From positions 1-28,768 of the IMG/VR virus record IMGVR_UViG_3300010430_000365: a stretch of 28,768 bases of DNA; one strand, written 5' to 3'. Shown here piece after piece: positions 1 to 7,123 of this stretch. A model generated the notes under the pieces. That model was not told the DNA's origin. It saw only the letters and a program-made list of their open reading frames with translations, and made no database searches. Position 1 is the stretch's first letter; each line of letters starts with the position of its first letter. Position numbers and translations under genes: made by a program. The stretch comes from a virus.

Positions 1-1214
1 CCCCAGCACTTGAACTGGACTGCCTCTCCACCGAACACTGCTATGCGATCCACGATCTCGATGTTCATCTCACCAGGAGTGAAGATCCGCTCTCCACCAC
101 CGGTCATGACATTCGAGAAGGCCCACGATGCGCTGGAGCCGACGTCCTCCTGAAGAAGCTCAGTGACTTCGTCGACAAAGACGTACTGTGTGATGACCGA
201 TCCAGAGTTGCCGTCCGGGGAGAAGAAGATCATCAGCCTGGCTGTTCCAGGTGTCGTCTCTTGATCGTAGTGAACCCACCATCGATTTGTGTTTAAGCCT
301 GACCCTGGACGCAGCCCAGCAGGCATGACTGGTGTTGTGAGATCCGCACTGAATGAGATCACACCGGCAGTGTCGATGAACTTGAGGAAGACGTTGCCGA
401 TACCCCCCGAAGTGGTGTTGAAAATGCCGTAGAGAACGCTGCCATCTGGGCTCGGAAAAAGCGCGTGACGATTCTCGTCAGACGTCCCGGCGACGGAATA
501 AGCTGGAACCTCGAATAGCGTGTTTAGCGTTCCGGAAATCTCTGAGATTCGGAGGTCACCAGAACCGGACCCCCTCCCCATCAAGAGCAGCCGGTCGTTG
601 AAGATCCCAAGCCCTGCGTTGTGCATCTCATCGATTCCGGAGCCGTCGATGACGCCGAAGGAGCCGGCGCCGGGATCGAATGTGAGAATGGTCGAGGGCC
701 CATCACGGAAAAGGGTGTAAAGCACACCGCGATAGACGATGCTCTTCCCGATCTTCTCGCTGGCTGCAACCCCGGTCGAAACCTGTTCGCCTACATCGGC
801 CCACACATCTGTGGTGCCGTTCAGAATGCCGGCGTTCCAGGTGGTAGTTCCTGTGTTCGTCAACCAGCAGACGAACAGAGAACTGACACCATTGATCGTG
901 GCCTGGTAAGGCCCCAATACAGCGTGCTGACGATTGGCGGCTGCCGTTTGGTTGGCAAAGGCATGGTCCAGGGTCCAAGTGCCGGTCGCGCTTGTGGGAT
1001 CGTCCTTCTTGTAGACACCACCCAAAGCAGCCGCGTAGACGTCACCGCCGAACTGAATCACTCGGTTGGTGAGACCCATGTCGTCAGTAGTTACGACTTC
1101 AATGCCACCAGCAGGAAGTGGATCACCAAGCGGCTGCGGCGAAGCACCAGCAACGGTGAAGACCTGCGGCAGCGCACCGTCGCGGTGTTGGAGGGCAAGA
1201 AGCGGTTGCGCCAT
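1..1214 (-). CDS. Virion/adhesin-like protein, partial (C-terminus beyond left edge)
   Basis: An open frame runs from an ATG at 1214-1212 down to the left edge without a stop, giving about 404 residues with the C-terminus missing. It starts MAQPLLALQHRDGALPQVF. The start overlaps the upstream gene's stop by one base (TGATG), as expected inside one operon. The protein is rich in short beta-like segments with Gly/Asp turns and recurring blocks of the type 'G..vYaaalGGvYk', 'iVYRGvLYTLFRDG' and 'sVLYGIFNTTSGG', about 45-60 residues apart. That spacing suggests a beta-propeller-like or repeated beta-sheet fold, which is inference. I do not recognise a named family. Its place in the adhesin operon suggests a virion surface or host-contact protein. 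The frame is secure; the function is not. Confidence 0.8.
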   Translation of the reverse strand, partial: MAQPLLALQHRDGALPQVFTVAGASPQPLGDPLPAGGIEVVTTDDMGLTNRVIQFGGDVYAAALGGVYKKDDPTSATGTWTLDHAFANQTAAANRQHAVLGPYQATINGVSSLFVCWLTNTGTTTWNAGILNGTTDVWADVGEQVSTGVAASEKIGKSIVYRGVLYTLFRDGPSTILTFDPGAGSFGVIDGSGIDEMHNAGLGIFNDRLLLMGRGSGSGDLRISEISGTLNTLFEVPAYSVAGTSDENRHALFPSPDGSVLYGIFNTTSGGIGNVFLKFIDTAGVISFSADLTTPVMPAGLRPGSGLNTNRWWVHYDQETTPGTARLMIFFSPDGNSGSVITQYVFVDEVTELLQEDVGSSASWAFSNVMTGGGERIFTPGEMNIEIVDRIAVFGGEAVQFKCW

Positions 1215-1768
1215 CAGATCACCTCAACCGTGTTGATTCGCAGGCAAGTCCCGTCCTTGACGTTGAACTTGCGCCAGTCGCCGTCTTCGATCCCACCACT
1301 GAAATAGACAGGATCGACGGGCCCTGTATCGCCGGTCCCAGCCGGGACGGCTTCAAGAAGCTCCTGAAGTGTCACGTCAGCGTTCACAACATCAGCGACC
1401 TGCTGAGCAGTGGGCGTGATGGTGAACCCAGCGCCAGTCGTGCCAAAAGTAACAACCACCCTGACTCCATCTTCGTCCTCAAGATCGACGGAGACGGCGA
1501 GTGCGCGAGAGAGGTGTTCGTCGCCGGTCTCACCAATCTCGTACTCGATGAAGATCGAGTTACCAGCGATTCCGCCGTGTATAGCTGTGTAGACGACGTC
1601 ACCGGTGGCACCATGAAGTCCGGGAACCGTCAGGCTGGCCTTCGTGGAGCCCACAAGTGCGTCGGCGCGCTTGGCACCGATCCCGGTGGGGACCATGGTG
1701 TCGTCTTTGAATGTCTCGCTGCGAAGGATCGAAAGACCATCCGCAGAGCAGAAGCAAAGTCGTCGCAT
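1214..1768 (-). CDS. Phage structural protein with TA..GN...GG beta domain
   Basis: 184 residues. The start at 1768 has GGAG 7 nt upstream, and only 4 nt separate it from the stop of the upstream gene. The N-terminus (MRRLCFCSADGLSILRSETF) leads into a beta-rich domain of about residues 55-165. This carries the spaced pattern YTA...G.aGNsI.i.Y, a central valine-rich strand pair, T.qqVadvvNad and finally fSGGieDGDW. The pattern recurs in many phage tail and fibre proteins, and a relative is present in the 638-residue protein at 7432-9348. It probably forms a virion beta-sandwich module that makes up or decorates a tail appendage. The precise structure it belongs to is unknown. Confidence 0.82.
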   Translation of the reverse strand: MRRLCFCSADGLSILRSETFKDDTMVPTGIGAKRADALVGSTKASLTVPGLHGATGDVVYTAIHGGIAGNSIFIEYEIGETGDEHLSRALAVSVDLEDEDGVRVVVTFGTTGAGFTITPTAQQVADVVNADVTLQELLEAVPAGTGDTGPVDPVYFSGGIEDGDWRKFNVKDGTCLRINTVEVI

Positions 1769-1772
1769 AGCC

Positions 1773-3848
1773 CTACTCCAGCCTCACAAAGGGCCGTCCG
1801 ACGAGAATCTCTTCTGCTGCACCCGAGAATACGGCCTTGATGATTACGACGAAGCGACCACTAGCCATGGGCTGTGCGGAGAGATCGAGGTCTGTGCGGA
1901 CGATCTCAGTCGTGCCAACAGGAGGGGCAATAGGACCGGTTGTGTGGACCAGGCCGGAGCCTTCTGCGTGAACCTCAAGCGTGTAGGAGGCTGTTCCTGT
2001 GCCTTTGACGAAGAAGGAGATCCGCTTGATCGTGGTGGTCAGTGCTCCAAGACGACCCTGGTAACCGATGTCAATACTGCCTGCACCGACGGTGGCTTCC
2101 ATTCGGTCGTAGGTCTCGAAATCAGTCAGATCGATGAAGTCAGAGTCGCCGTTAACGCCTGCGCCGACGGCGTTGCCAAAAGATCCATGATTGAGGTATT
2201 CCTCGCGGATCGTGACAGCAGTGACTCCGAGTGTAGAGACCGTCCCGAAGGTGGACATGGCACAGATGAGTTGGAAATCATCGGTGTGTGTGTCAGGACC
2301 AGCCAGACCTCGACGGGCGAGAATGATGGTGACCGCGTCTCCCCTAGAGAGCGCCGACGCCGGGATCGAGAGCACTACCGTGGATTGCTTGGGGACGGTA
2401 TCGTCGCCGGCTCCTGGAGTGAAATCGAATGTCGAGGGTGCAATGGTGTCGATGGTTCCGCCCACAACCCGAGCGATCTTGGCACGAGGTTCGAGACGAA
2501 TGACTCCGGTAGGATCGCTCGCAGAAGTCACGTAATTCAGGCGGACGTCGCAGTCCGTAATCTCGTCCCAGTGCTCAGGAACAGAGAACTCGAACTTGAG
2601 ACCGGTATCAACGCCTGTCGGGAAGTCCTCGACCGAGATGTCTCCAGCGGAGATCGTGTTTGGAGTGGTAGCGGTTTCGCCGGCTGCGTTCTCGAAGAAC
2701 TTCGAAGAGACGGTGGCGACGCGTCCGTTAACGATAGCTGTGTAGGAGAACTGGAACCCGAGGACGCCCCAGTCAGCGAGGTTAGTGTCACCGACGTCAT
2801 TACCTAGACGCTTGACGAGCACCTGAATGTTGTCGCCTCTAGCGAAATCACCGTCGGCGACTGTGAGGATGGTTCGACGCTCGATGTCGGTCGTAGTAGG
2901 CACGGTGTGAGTGCCCTGAGCCTCGGGGTAGCTTCCTGAGTCAATGACCCCCGCCGAGACGTCGACAATCTTGGCCTGGGTCGTGATCTCAACTGAGCCG
3001 GCGACATCAGCCGCACTCATCTGCTGCACAGCCTGCACAACGATGGGACCAGTGAAGTAGTCCTCGGGCACACCAAGAGCGAAGCGAACGCCGGTAATGA
3101 CTGACGGCGGGAAGGCCAAAATGGAGATGTCTCCGCCGCCCGTGAAGTCGTTGTTCGGGGCTGTGATGGAGACGATGTCTTCAACGAACTGCGGCATCCC
3201 TGAGACGGTGCCAGTAGGCCCGCCAGAGGCCGGGGCCCCGAGCGTCTCAAGCTCACCCGAGAGGTTGATGCCCATCGAAACGCCGTCGACCTTGATCTCC
3301 AGAACTCCGGAGACGATGTCGACGGCCTTATCGGTGTCGGCGGTGACCTTACCCTTAGTGGCGCCACCAGAGCCGGCGGTAGCGTCAACGACCGACGCAG
3401 AACCAACGAGTTGGCCAGAGCCGTTGAAGGTGATGGTGGCGCCGTCAACCAGAACTTCGGCGACGTTGCCGACGACGGCCAGACCCTTCATAGAGTCGTA
3501 GGTCGCGGTTCCCTCAACAGCACCGCCTGCGCCCGACGTTGCCGTCGGAGGGGCGCCTGCTAGAACAGCCGCGTCGACATACGCCATGTTGGTGATGTCG
3601 TTCGGATTGGTCGGAACGGTCGTGGTCTGCTTGTTGTCGAGAACCTGAGCGGCGTTCTTGTAGACGACGGCGTCGTCCGCTCCGGGGTCTTCGAAGTTGA
3701 CCGTACGGTCGGCGCCAGCAGGCTCGTCCCAGTCAACGAAGAGCGACTGCACCGCACCGAGATCGCGGGCGATGATCCGAGTCTGGACTGTCGGCTGGGT
3801 AAGAACCTTGTCCGACTGAATGTCGAGATTTTGCTTGGTGCTTGCCAT
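1773..3848 (-). CDS. Tail fibre / adhesin-like structural protein with internal duplications
   Basis: 691 residues; the first gene of the minus-strand operon, with an AGGGG-like site 7 nt upstream of the ATG. The N-terminal 100 residues contain 'ITNMAYVDAAVLAGAP', a tail-fibre-type YVD motif. Residues about 105-215 hold two copies of a roughly 50-residue module (ATSGAGGA.EGT....kGLaVV.nvaEvLVDGatItfNGSGqL, then ATAGSGGA.KGK....kAVDIVSGvLEIkVDGvsm.iNLSGEL). Residues about 247-372 and 411-535 are two diverged copies of a larger beta domain: both start TGv/lkF.f.VPEdyf/hwd, continue with ...akI..v..G.IDs, and end in a R.GD.i.v.l.RrG strand. The last 140 residues look like a separate beta-sandwich cap. 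This modular build fits a fibre or adhesin shaft with tip domains. The receptor is unknown. Confidence 0.88.
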   Translation of the reverse strand: MASTKQNLDIQSDKVLTQPTVQTRIIARDLGAVQSLFVDWDEPAGADRTVNFEDPGADDAVVYKNAAQVLDNKQTTTVPTNPNDITNMAYVDAAVLAGAPPTATSGAGGAVEGTATYDSMKGLAVVGNVAEVLVDGATITFNGSGQLVGSASVVDATAGSGGATKGKVTADTDKAVDIVSGVLEIKVDGVSMGINLSGELETLGAPASGGPTGTVSGMPQFVEDIVSITAPNNDFTGGGDISILAFPPSVITGVRFALGVPEDYFTGPIVVQAVQQMSAADVAGSVEITTQAKIVDVSAGVIDSGSYPEAQGTHTVPTTTDIERRTILTVADGDFARGDNIQVLVKRLGNDVGDTNLADWGVLGFQFSYTAIVNGRVATVSSKFFENAAGETATTPNTISAGDISVEDFPTGVDTGLKFEFSVPEHWDEITDCDVRLNYVTSASDPTGVIRLEPRAKIARVVGGTIDTIAPSTFDFTPGAGDDTVPKQSTVVLSIPASALSRGDAVTIILARRGLAGPDTHTDDFQLICAMSTFGTVSTLGVTAVTIREEYLNHGSFGNAVGAGVNGDSDFIDLTDFETYDRMEATVGAGSIDIGYQGRLGALTTTIKRISFFVKGTGTASYTLEVHAEGSGLVHTTGPIAPPVGTTEIVRTDLDLSAQPMASGRFVVIIKAVFSGAAEEILVGRPFVRLE

Positions 3849-3862
3849 GCTCGGCCCCTGAT

Positions 3863-3938
3863 GGTTACGCGCAAGAAGTTACGACGTAAGTCGTGGTGTA
3901 GTCTGGCGCATTATAGCAGCGTAACCTATTGGTTGCGC
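3863..3938 (-). promoter_or_regulatory. Extended -10 promoter with dyad, upstream of the minus-strand adhesin operon
   Basis: Reading the minus strand, a perfect TATAAT lies at 3915-3910, preceded by TG one base upstream (an extended -10). There is no TTGACA-like -35. Instead GCGCAA lies 17 nt upstream (3938-3933). The segment GCGCAACC-AATA-GGTTACGC (3938-3919) is an 8-bp inverted repeat with one G-T pair, sitting exactly where a -35 and spacer would be. A third copy of the half-site, GCGTAACC, is at 3870-3863 in the leader. The predicted transcript start is near 3903, giving a leader of about 55 nt before the ATG at 3848. The leader also contains the hairpin ACGAC-TTAC-GTCGT (3894-3881). A second promoter with the same architecture lies at 15363-15391. 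Confidence 0.7.
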
Positions 3939-3946
3939 TAGAGTCC

Positions 3947-4822
3947 TCAAGAGGTAATCGAACCAAGTTGATGGGAAAGCCACTCGATTGTTGGAGCGAG
4001 ATCGACTTGGTCGGCCAGCGCGATTAGACCATCCAGTTGGCTCACGTCATCCAGATCGATCTCTTCGGGAAGATCCGGTTGAACTCGATGGTAAGTCCTT
4101 TCACTCTGGAGGAAATGACGCGCCTGGAAGTCGGCGACGTCGACACTGCCATCGACGAATGGGACCAGGAGCTTCTGCCCCCAGTAGGTGATTCCTCGAT
4201 CTCCACCTTCCAAAACGCCTGGAAATCTTCCTGTCCCAAGTGAAAGAACTTTGATCTCGGAGAGAGGTGTTCCCTTGCTCTCCACGTATGCCATGGCACA
4301 TACAGCGCAGTTGTTCGCCGCCAGTCCTCCATCAACGTGACGGTCCGCGCTCGGAAGATAGGTTGGAGCGGAGCCGGACCAGAGGGCTAGATCAGCAACC
4401 CGTAGATCAGCATCGCTGCGGTCGTAGAACTTCGCACGAGCCGGCTCAAAGGGGCTCTTTCGACCCAGGAAATAGGTCGCAACCAAGACGTCCTTCTTCA
4501 GATCGGCGAGCCGAGCGTCCCCAAAGACCTCCCTTAGATTCCGCTTGAGAGCATCATTGGTGTACTTGGCTCGCCAGAAAGTCGTGAACCTGCGCCACCA
4601 CGAAAGCTCAAAGACCTCCGGCAACCGATTGCGATAGAACTCGAAGACTTCGAGTGGCGAGAGGCCGTGCGCCAGCCCAAGGGCGAGAAGTCCGCCTGTT
4701 GACGCACCGGCAATCAGATCGACACGGTCAAGCCAACCTGGAAGCTCGTGTTCGATCCGCAGAATAAGGCTCGCGGTGAGCATTCCGCGCACGCCACCAC
4801 CATCGAGACTCAGAATAAGCAC
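3947..4822 (-). CDS. Patatin-like phospholipase (acyl hydrolase)
   Basis: 291 residues from a GTG start with GGGGGTGA just upstream. Patatin hallmarks are complete and in order: the oxyanion loop DGGGVRG (residues 7-13), the nucleophile elbow G-A-S-T-G with Ser41 (39-43), and the catalytic Asp164 in H-V-D-G-G (162-166). Patatins use this Ser-Asp dyad to cleave acyl chains from phospholipids. There is no signal peptide or membrane segment, so it should act in the cytosol or at the inner face of the membrane. The whole protein is essentially one patatin domain with a short C-terminal tail. It sits alone, divergent from a zinc-knuckle gene and upstream of the adhesin operon promoter. Related bacterial patatins include CBASS effectors such as CapV. 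A phage copy could aid lysis, remodel membrane or exclude competitors; none of these can be chosen from sequence. Confidence 0.93.
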   Translation of the reverse strand: MLILSLDGGGVRGMLTASLILRIEHELPGWLDRVDLIAGASTGGLLALGLAHGLSPLEVFEFYRNRLPEVFELSWWRRFTTFWRAKYTNDALKRNLREVFGDARLADLKKDVLVATYFLGRKSPFEPARAKFYDRSDADLRVADLALWSGSAPTYLPSADRHVDGGLAANNCAVCAMAYVESKGTPLSEIKVLSLGTGRFPGVLEGGDRGITYWGQKLLVPFVDGSVDVADFQARHFLQSERTYHRVQPDLPEEIDLDDVSQLDGLIALADQVDLAPTIEWLSHQLGSITS

Positions 4823-4873
4823 GGCTCACCCCCATGAGAGAAAGAGACCACACCGTTCCTGGGCCAGGATGAA

Positions 4874-4911
4874 CTTGATTCTACCTCGAAGGATAGAGGG
4901 GTAAAATCAAG
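4874..4911. promoter_or_regulatory. 12-bp inverted repeat in a divergent promoter region (putative operator)
   Basis: The arms CTTGATTCTACC (4874-4885) and GGTAAAATCAAG (4900-4911) are inverted repeats matching at 11 of 12 positions, separated by 14 nt. Each arm contains a -10-like hexamer pointing outward: TAAAAT (4902-4907) toward the plus-strand GTG at 4914, and TAGAAT (4883-4878, minus) toward the patatin start at 4822. The plus-strand -10 lies only 6 nt before the GTG, so that mRNA would be nearly leaderless. Neither orientation has a good -35 at normal spacing. The stem is AT-rich with no T-run after it, so it does not look like a terminator. A regulator-bound dyad controlling both genes is the simplest reading. 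Confidence 0.45.
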
Positions 4912-4913
4912 AC

Positions 4914-5363
4914 GTGTCGCAAAGGAAGAATCCAGAGAGATCTCGTGGTCCTGGAGCCGCTCGGTTCAACCGATTGGTGGAGCAGAGACCGCCTGAAAAG
5001 CTTGAAGACGGCAAGCACATGCTCTATGGGCACGCGCTGCGCTGCTTCTGCAAGCTCTGCGGAGCCCTTTTGAATTGGGAGTGTCCAGAGGACATCAGTT
5101 ACACAGAGACCGAGTGCTGTGGCTTCAGTTACCGACTACAACCCTGGACCGTAAAAGTCCGGATCGAAGACGTGAGTTCACGGCCAGTCCTCCCTCAAAT
5201 GGAGGGCTCTGACTACTCGGACCCCGCCTATGAGTTCCCGAAGGAACAGATCATAGGACTCCCGGATCCCCACACCTACGTGATCCGCGCCCGTAAGCCC
5301 AAGAAGAGGTGCGGGATCTGCCGAAGACCGGGGCACAACCGAAAGACGTGCCCAGAGGCGTAG
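4914..5363 (+). CDS. Small zinc-binding protein with C-terminal CCHC zinc knuckle
   Basis: 149 residues from a GTG at 4914. The only SD-like stretch (GAGGGG) is about 12 nt upstream; a nearby TAAAAT -10 would make the message almost leaderless. The N-terminal 35 residues are basic. Residues about 43-70 contain F-C-K-L-C and later E-C-P and E-C-C, a possible zinc-ribbon-like cysteine cluster. The C-terminus is a textbook zinc knuckle, C-x2-C-x4-H-x4-C (CGICRRPGHNRKTC), at residues about 133-146, after a Lys/Arg-rich linker. Such knuckles usually bind single-stranded nucleic acid. A second knuckle protein is at 9382-9975. The role is unknown; nucleic acid binding is inferred from the motif. Confidence 0.82.
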   Translation: MSQRKNPERSRGPGAARFNRLVEQRPPEKLEDGKHMLYGHALRCFCKLCGALLNWECPEDISYTETECCGFSYRLQPWTVKVRIEDVSSRPVLPQMEGSDYSDPAYEFPKEQIIGLPDPHTYVIRARKPKKRCGICRRPGHNRKTCPEA

Positions 5364-5373
5364 CTACGCTTCT
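5354..5373. other. Palindrome formed by two abutting convergent stop codons
   Basis: The plus gene ends ..GAG GCG TAG at 5363 and the minus gene ends ..GAA GCG TAG at 5364, with no base between them. The junction is therefore a perfect 12-bp palindrome, GCGTAGCTACGC (5358-5369), extended by three more matching pairs after one mismatch. Both proteins end Glu-Ala. There is no loop or T-run, so a conventional terminator is not indicated. Confidence 0.6.
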
Positions 5374-5900
5374 AGTTCGACTACGACGGTTCCTGTGGAG
5401 AACGTCGAAGCTCGCTTACCAGAGACATGTACGATCCTGGCGCTAAGCTCCGAGCCCTCCTGAACTGGAGCACTCAGATCACGCCGAAAGGCGCGTCTCT
5501 TGTCAGTCGACGTAATCTTCAAGACGCCTACCACCTCTGCTAGATCGCGCAGGATCTCAATACGATAGCTAGAGCCTTTACGCACTGACATGTCGAGCGA
5601 CACAGCAATGGCGATCAAGTTAACCGTCAGAGGCACTGGGAACCCTACGAGCGCGGTGCTGACGCCTTGGTGCTCACAGTCAACCATTTCGTCGACACCA
5701 ACTCCTGATGGAATCTTGAAGCCAACAAAGTATGGCCGCAGGGTAGGGGCGATGGTGTAACCCCCTCCACCATCGGTAAGAATCGCCTCTCCATAATCGA
5801 AGGGTCCGCCCGGCTGGATGATCTCTACCGTGGGGTCAACCATCCCTGGAGTTGGGATGTGTTTTGGGGCCTTGGGGGGTTGTCGATAGAGGCCGCTCAC
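5364..5900 (-). CDS. Hypothetical beta-rich virion-like protein
   Basis: 178 residues from a GTG start with AGGTGA just upstream. The first 35 residues are Pro-rich (PPKAPKHIPTPG). The rest alternates hydrophobic strands with turns, including 'LTVNLIAIAVSLDMSVRKGSSYRIEIL' split over a loop and a final strand pair 'ARIVHVSGKRASTFSTGTVVVELEA'. This looks like a single beta-sandwich domain of the kind found in head fibres and tail appendages, but I do not recognise the family. It converges on the zinc-knuckle gene with abutting stop codons and is divergent from the 350-residue protein at 5996. A small structural or decoration protein is the best guess. Confidence 0.72.
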   Translation of the reverse strand: MSGLYRQPPKAPKHIPTPGMVDPTVEIIQPGGPFDYGEAILTDGGGGYTIAPTLRPYFVGFKIPSGVGVDEMVDCEHQGVSTALVGFPVPLTVNLIAIAVSLDMSVRKGSSYRIEILRDLAEVVGVLKITSTDKRRAFRRDLSAPVQEGSELSARIVHVSGKRASTFSTGTVVVELEA

Positions 5901-5995
5901 GGGTCACCTGCTTCTAGGAAAGAGGTAGATTGAGGTGATAGTATGGCGGAAGGCGGGCTAAGATCGATGGTTACGTCTGCTCATGAGGAATCGAA

Positions 5996-7048
5996 ATGAG
6001 CCTATTTAGCAAGGTCTTCACCGGTAAACAGCCGGTAGCCGATGTGGAGCCTGACTACACAGTTGGCCCACCTGCGGTCGATCTTGCTGTCGATACTACA
6101 CCTATCGTCACAGAGTCCCAGCCTACCGAGACATCTTTCATGTCCTACGTCAAGGATGTGATGATCCACGGGGCTTCTCAAGCGCCTCTGCCTGCACCTG
6201 TGGACGAGGAAGACTGGGCCTTCGACGAAGAGGACGGCTTCGTCGAAGAAGTCGAGACTCCTCTTGAAGAGGAAGATGAAATTGAGGACGAAGATCTCGT
6301 CGAAGACGAGGTTGAGATCGAGCCGGCCTATGCGCTGACAGAACGTCAGCAGTCGCTCCAGATGAGTTCGACGCCCAATCTCGCCCAAGCGTCCTCTATC
6401 TCACAGAAAGGCGACGTACAGGTTCAGCGAATCGTTGATGGCCTATTTGATCGCATGCACGCAGTTTGGCCCGAAAAGGCCGAAGAACCAACGCCGCAGG
6501 TAGAGCAAACGCAACCCCCTCGCAAGGCCCTACGCGACCCACAAAGCGTCGAAACAACGGCCCTGGCGCTGACTGAAAGCAAGGCGGAAATCTCGAAGAT
6601 CATCCGCCGCGAGATCCCCCAAGCTATGAAGGGCGAGTTCGTTAAGGTCATGCGCACCGAGGTCATGCGCGCTGTTCGAGCCGAGATCGTGCGAGTTGTC
6701 CGCGAAGAGTTCGAAGTTCTGAACCGAAACCTAGCCAAGAACCTTGAGCGCCTTCACGGGATCGAGGCACGAATGGCGAAGATCGAAGGTGCTGTGGGGC
6801 AAGAGGTGAAGGTCAACCTCCCGAAGGGCATGGTCAAGATCGAGGCGCCTGTATCCGTGACAGTTCCGGAGCGCGAAGTGAAGGTCGCAGCACCCATTAA
6901 CGTGCAGCCTCCGAGCGTCGTCTTTGACGAGGGTGCAATCAGTGTCCAGTTCAACAAGCCTGGTGGTAAGAAGCAGGTTCGCTTCGAACGGGACCCTCAC
7001 GATCAGAACATCAAGACGGCTGAGATCATCGACGCTCCCGAAAGGTAA
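5996..7048 (+). CDS. Acidic, coiled-coil and beta-repeat phage protein (possible trimeric fibre component)
   Basis: 350 residues; AGGA lies 7 nt before the ATG. Layout: a low-complexity, very acidic segment at residues about 65-110 (runs of Glu/Asp); a Gln/Pro-rich linker; a long charged amphipathic helix at about 190-265 (REIPQAMKGEFVKVMRTEVM onward), predicted coiled coil; then about 60 residues of alternating V-x-V strands broken by prolines (VKVNLP.., VKIEAPVSVTVP.., VKVAAPINVQPP.., AISVQF). The C-terminus (KKQVRFERDPHDQNIKTAEI) resembles the conserved tail 'v.f.RDp.g.I..ae' seen at the end of several phage head and fibre proteins. A trimeric coiled-coil stalk followed by a beta-needle is a reasonable structural guess. 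No named family is recognised. Confidence 0.82.
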   Translation: MSLFSKVFTGKQPVADVEPDYTVGPPAVDLAVDTTPIVTESQPTETSFMSYVKDVMIHGASQAPLPAPVDEEDWAFDEEDGFVEEVETPLEEEDEIEDEDLVEDEVEIEPAYALTERQQSLQMSSTPNLAQASSISQKGDVQVQRIVDGLFDRMHAVWPEKAEEPTPQVEQTQPPRKALRDPQSVETTALALTESKAEISKIIRREIPQAMKGEFVKVMRTEVMRAVRAEIVRVVREEFEVLNRNLAKNLERLHGIEARMAKIEGAVGQEVKVNLPKGMVKIEAPVSVTVPEREVKVAAPINVQPPSVVFDEGAISVQFNKPGGKKQVRFERDPHDQNIKTAEIIDAPER

Positions 7049-7123
7049 CAGCCTTATAGTCACAGCCAAGATCTGTTTAGAGGCTCAGGTAGGGTAGTAG
7101 TCCCTCAAGGATCGTCTTAGTTC

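Noticed and set aside
1644-2807. Long plus-strand open frame (387 codons) opposite the 691-residue adhesin
   Set aside because: The minus strand has the operon structure, ribosome sites and recognisable beta modules; the plus frame is Cys/Arg-rich and crosses two real genes.
3919-3938. The 8-bp inverted repeat as a terminator for the patatin gene
   Set aside because: No T-run follows on the minus strand, and the repeat sits exactly in the -35/spacer region of a strong extended -10 promoter.
4875-4907. TTGATT plus TAAAAT as an ordinary sigma-70 promoter for the gene at 4914
   Set aside because: The spacer would be 21 nt, outside the normal range; only the -10 and the inverted repeat are reported.
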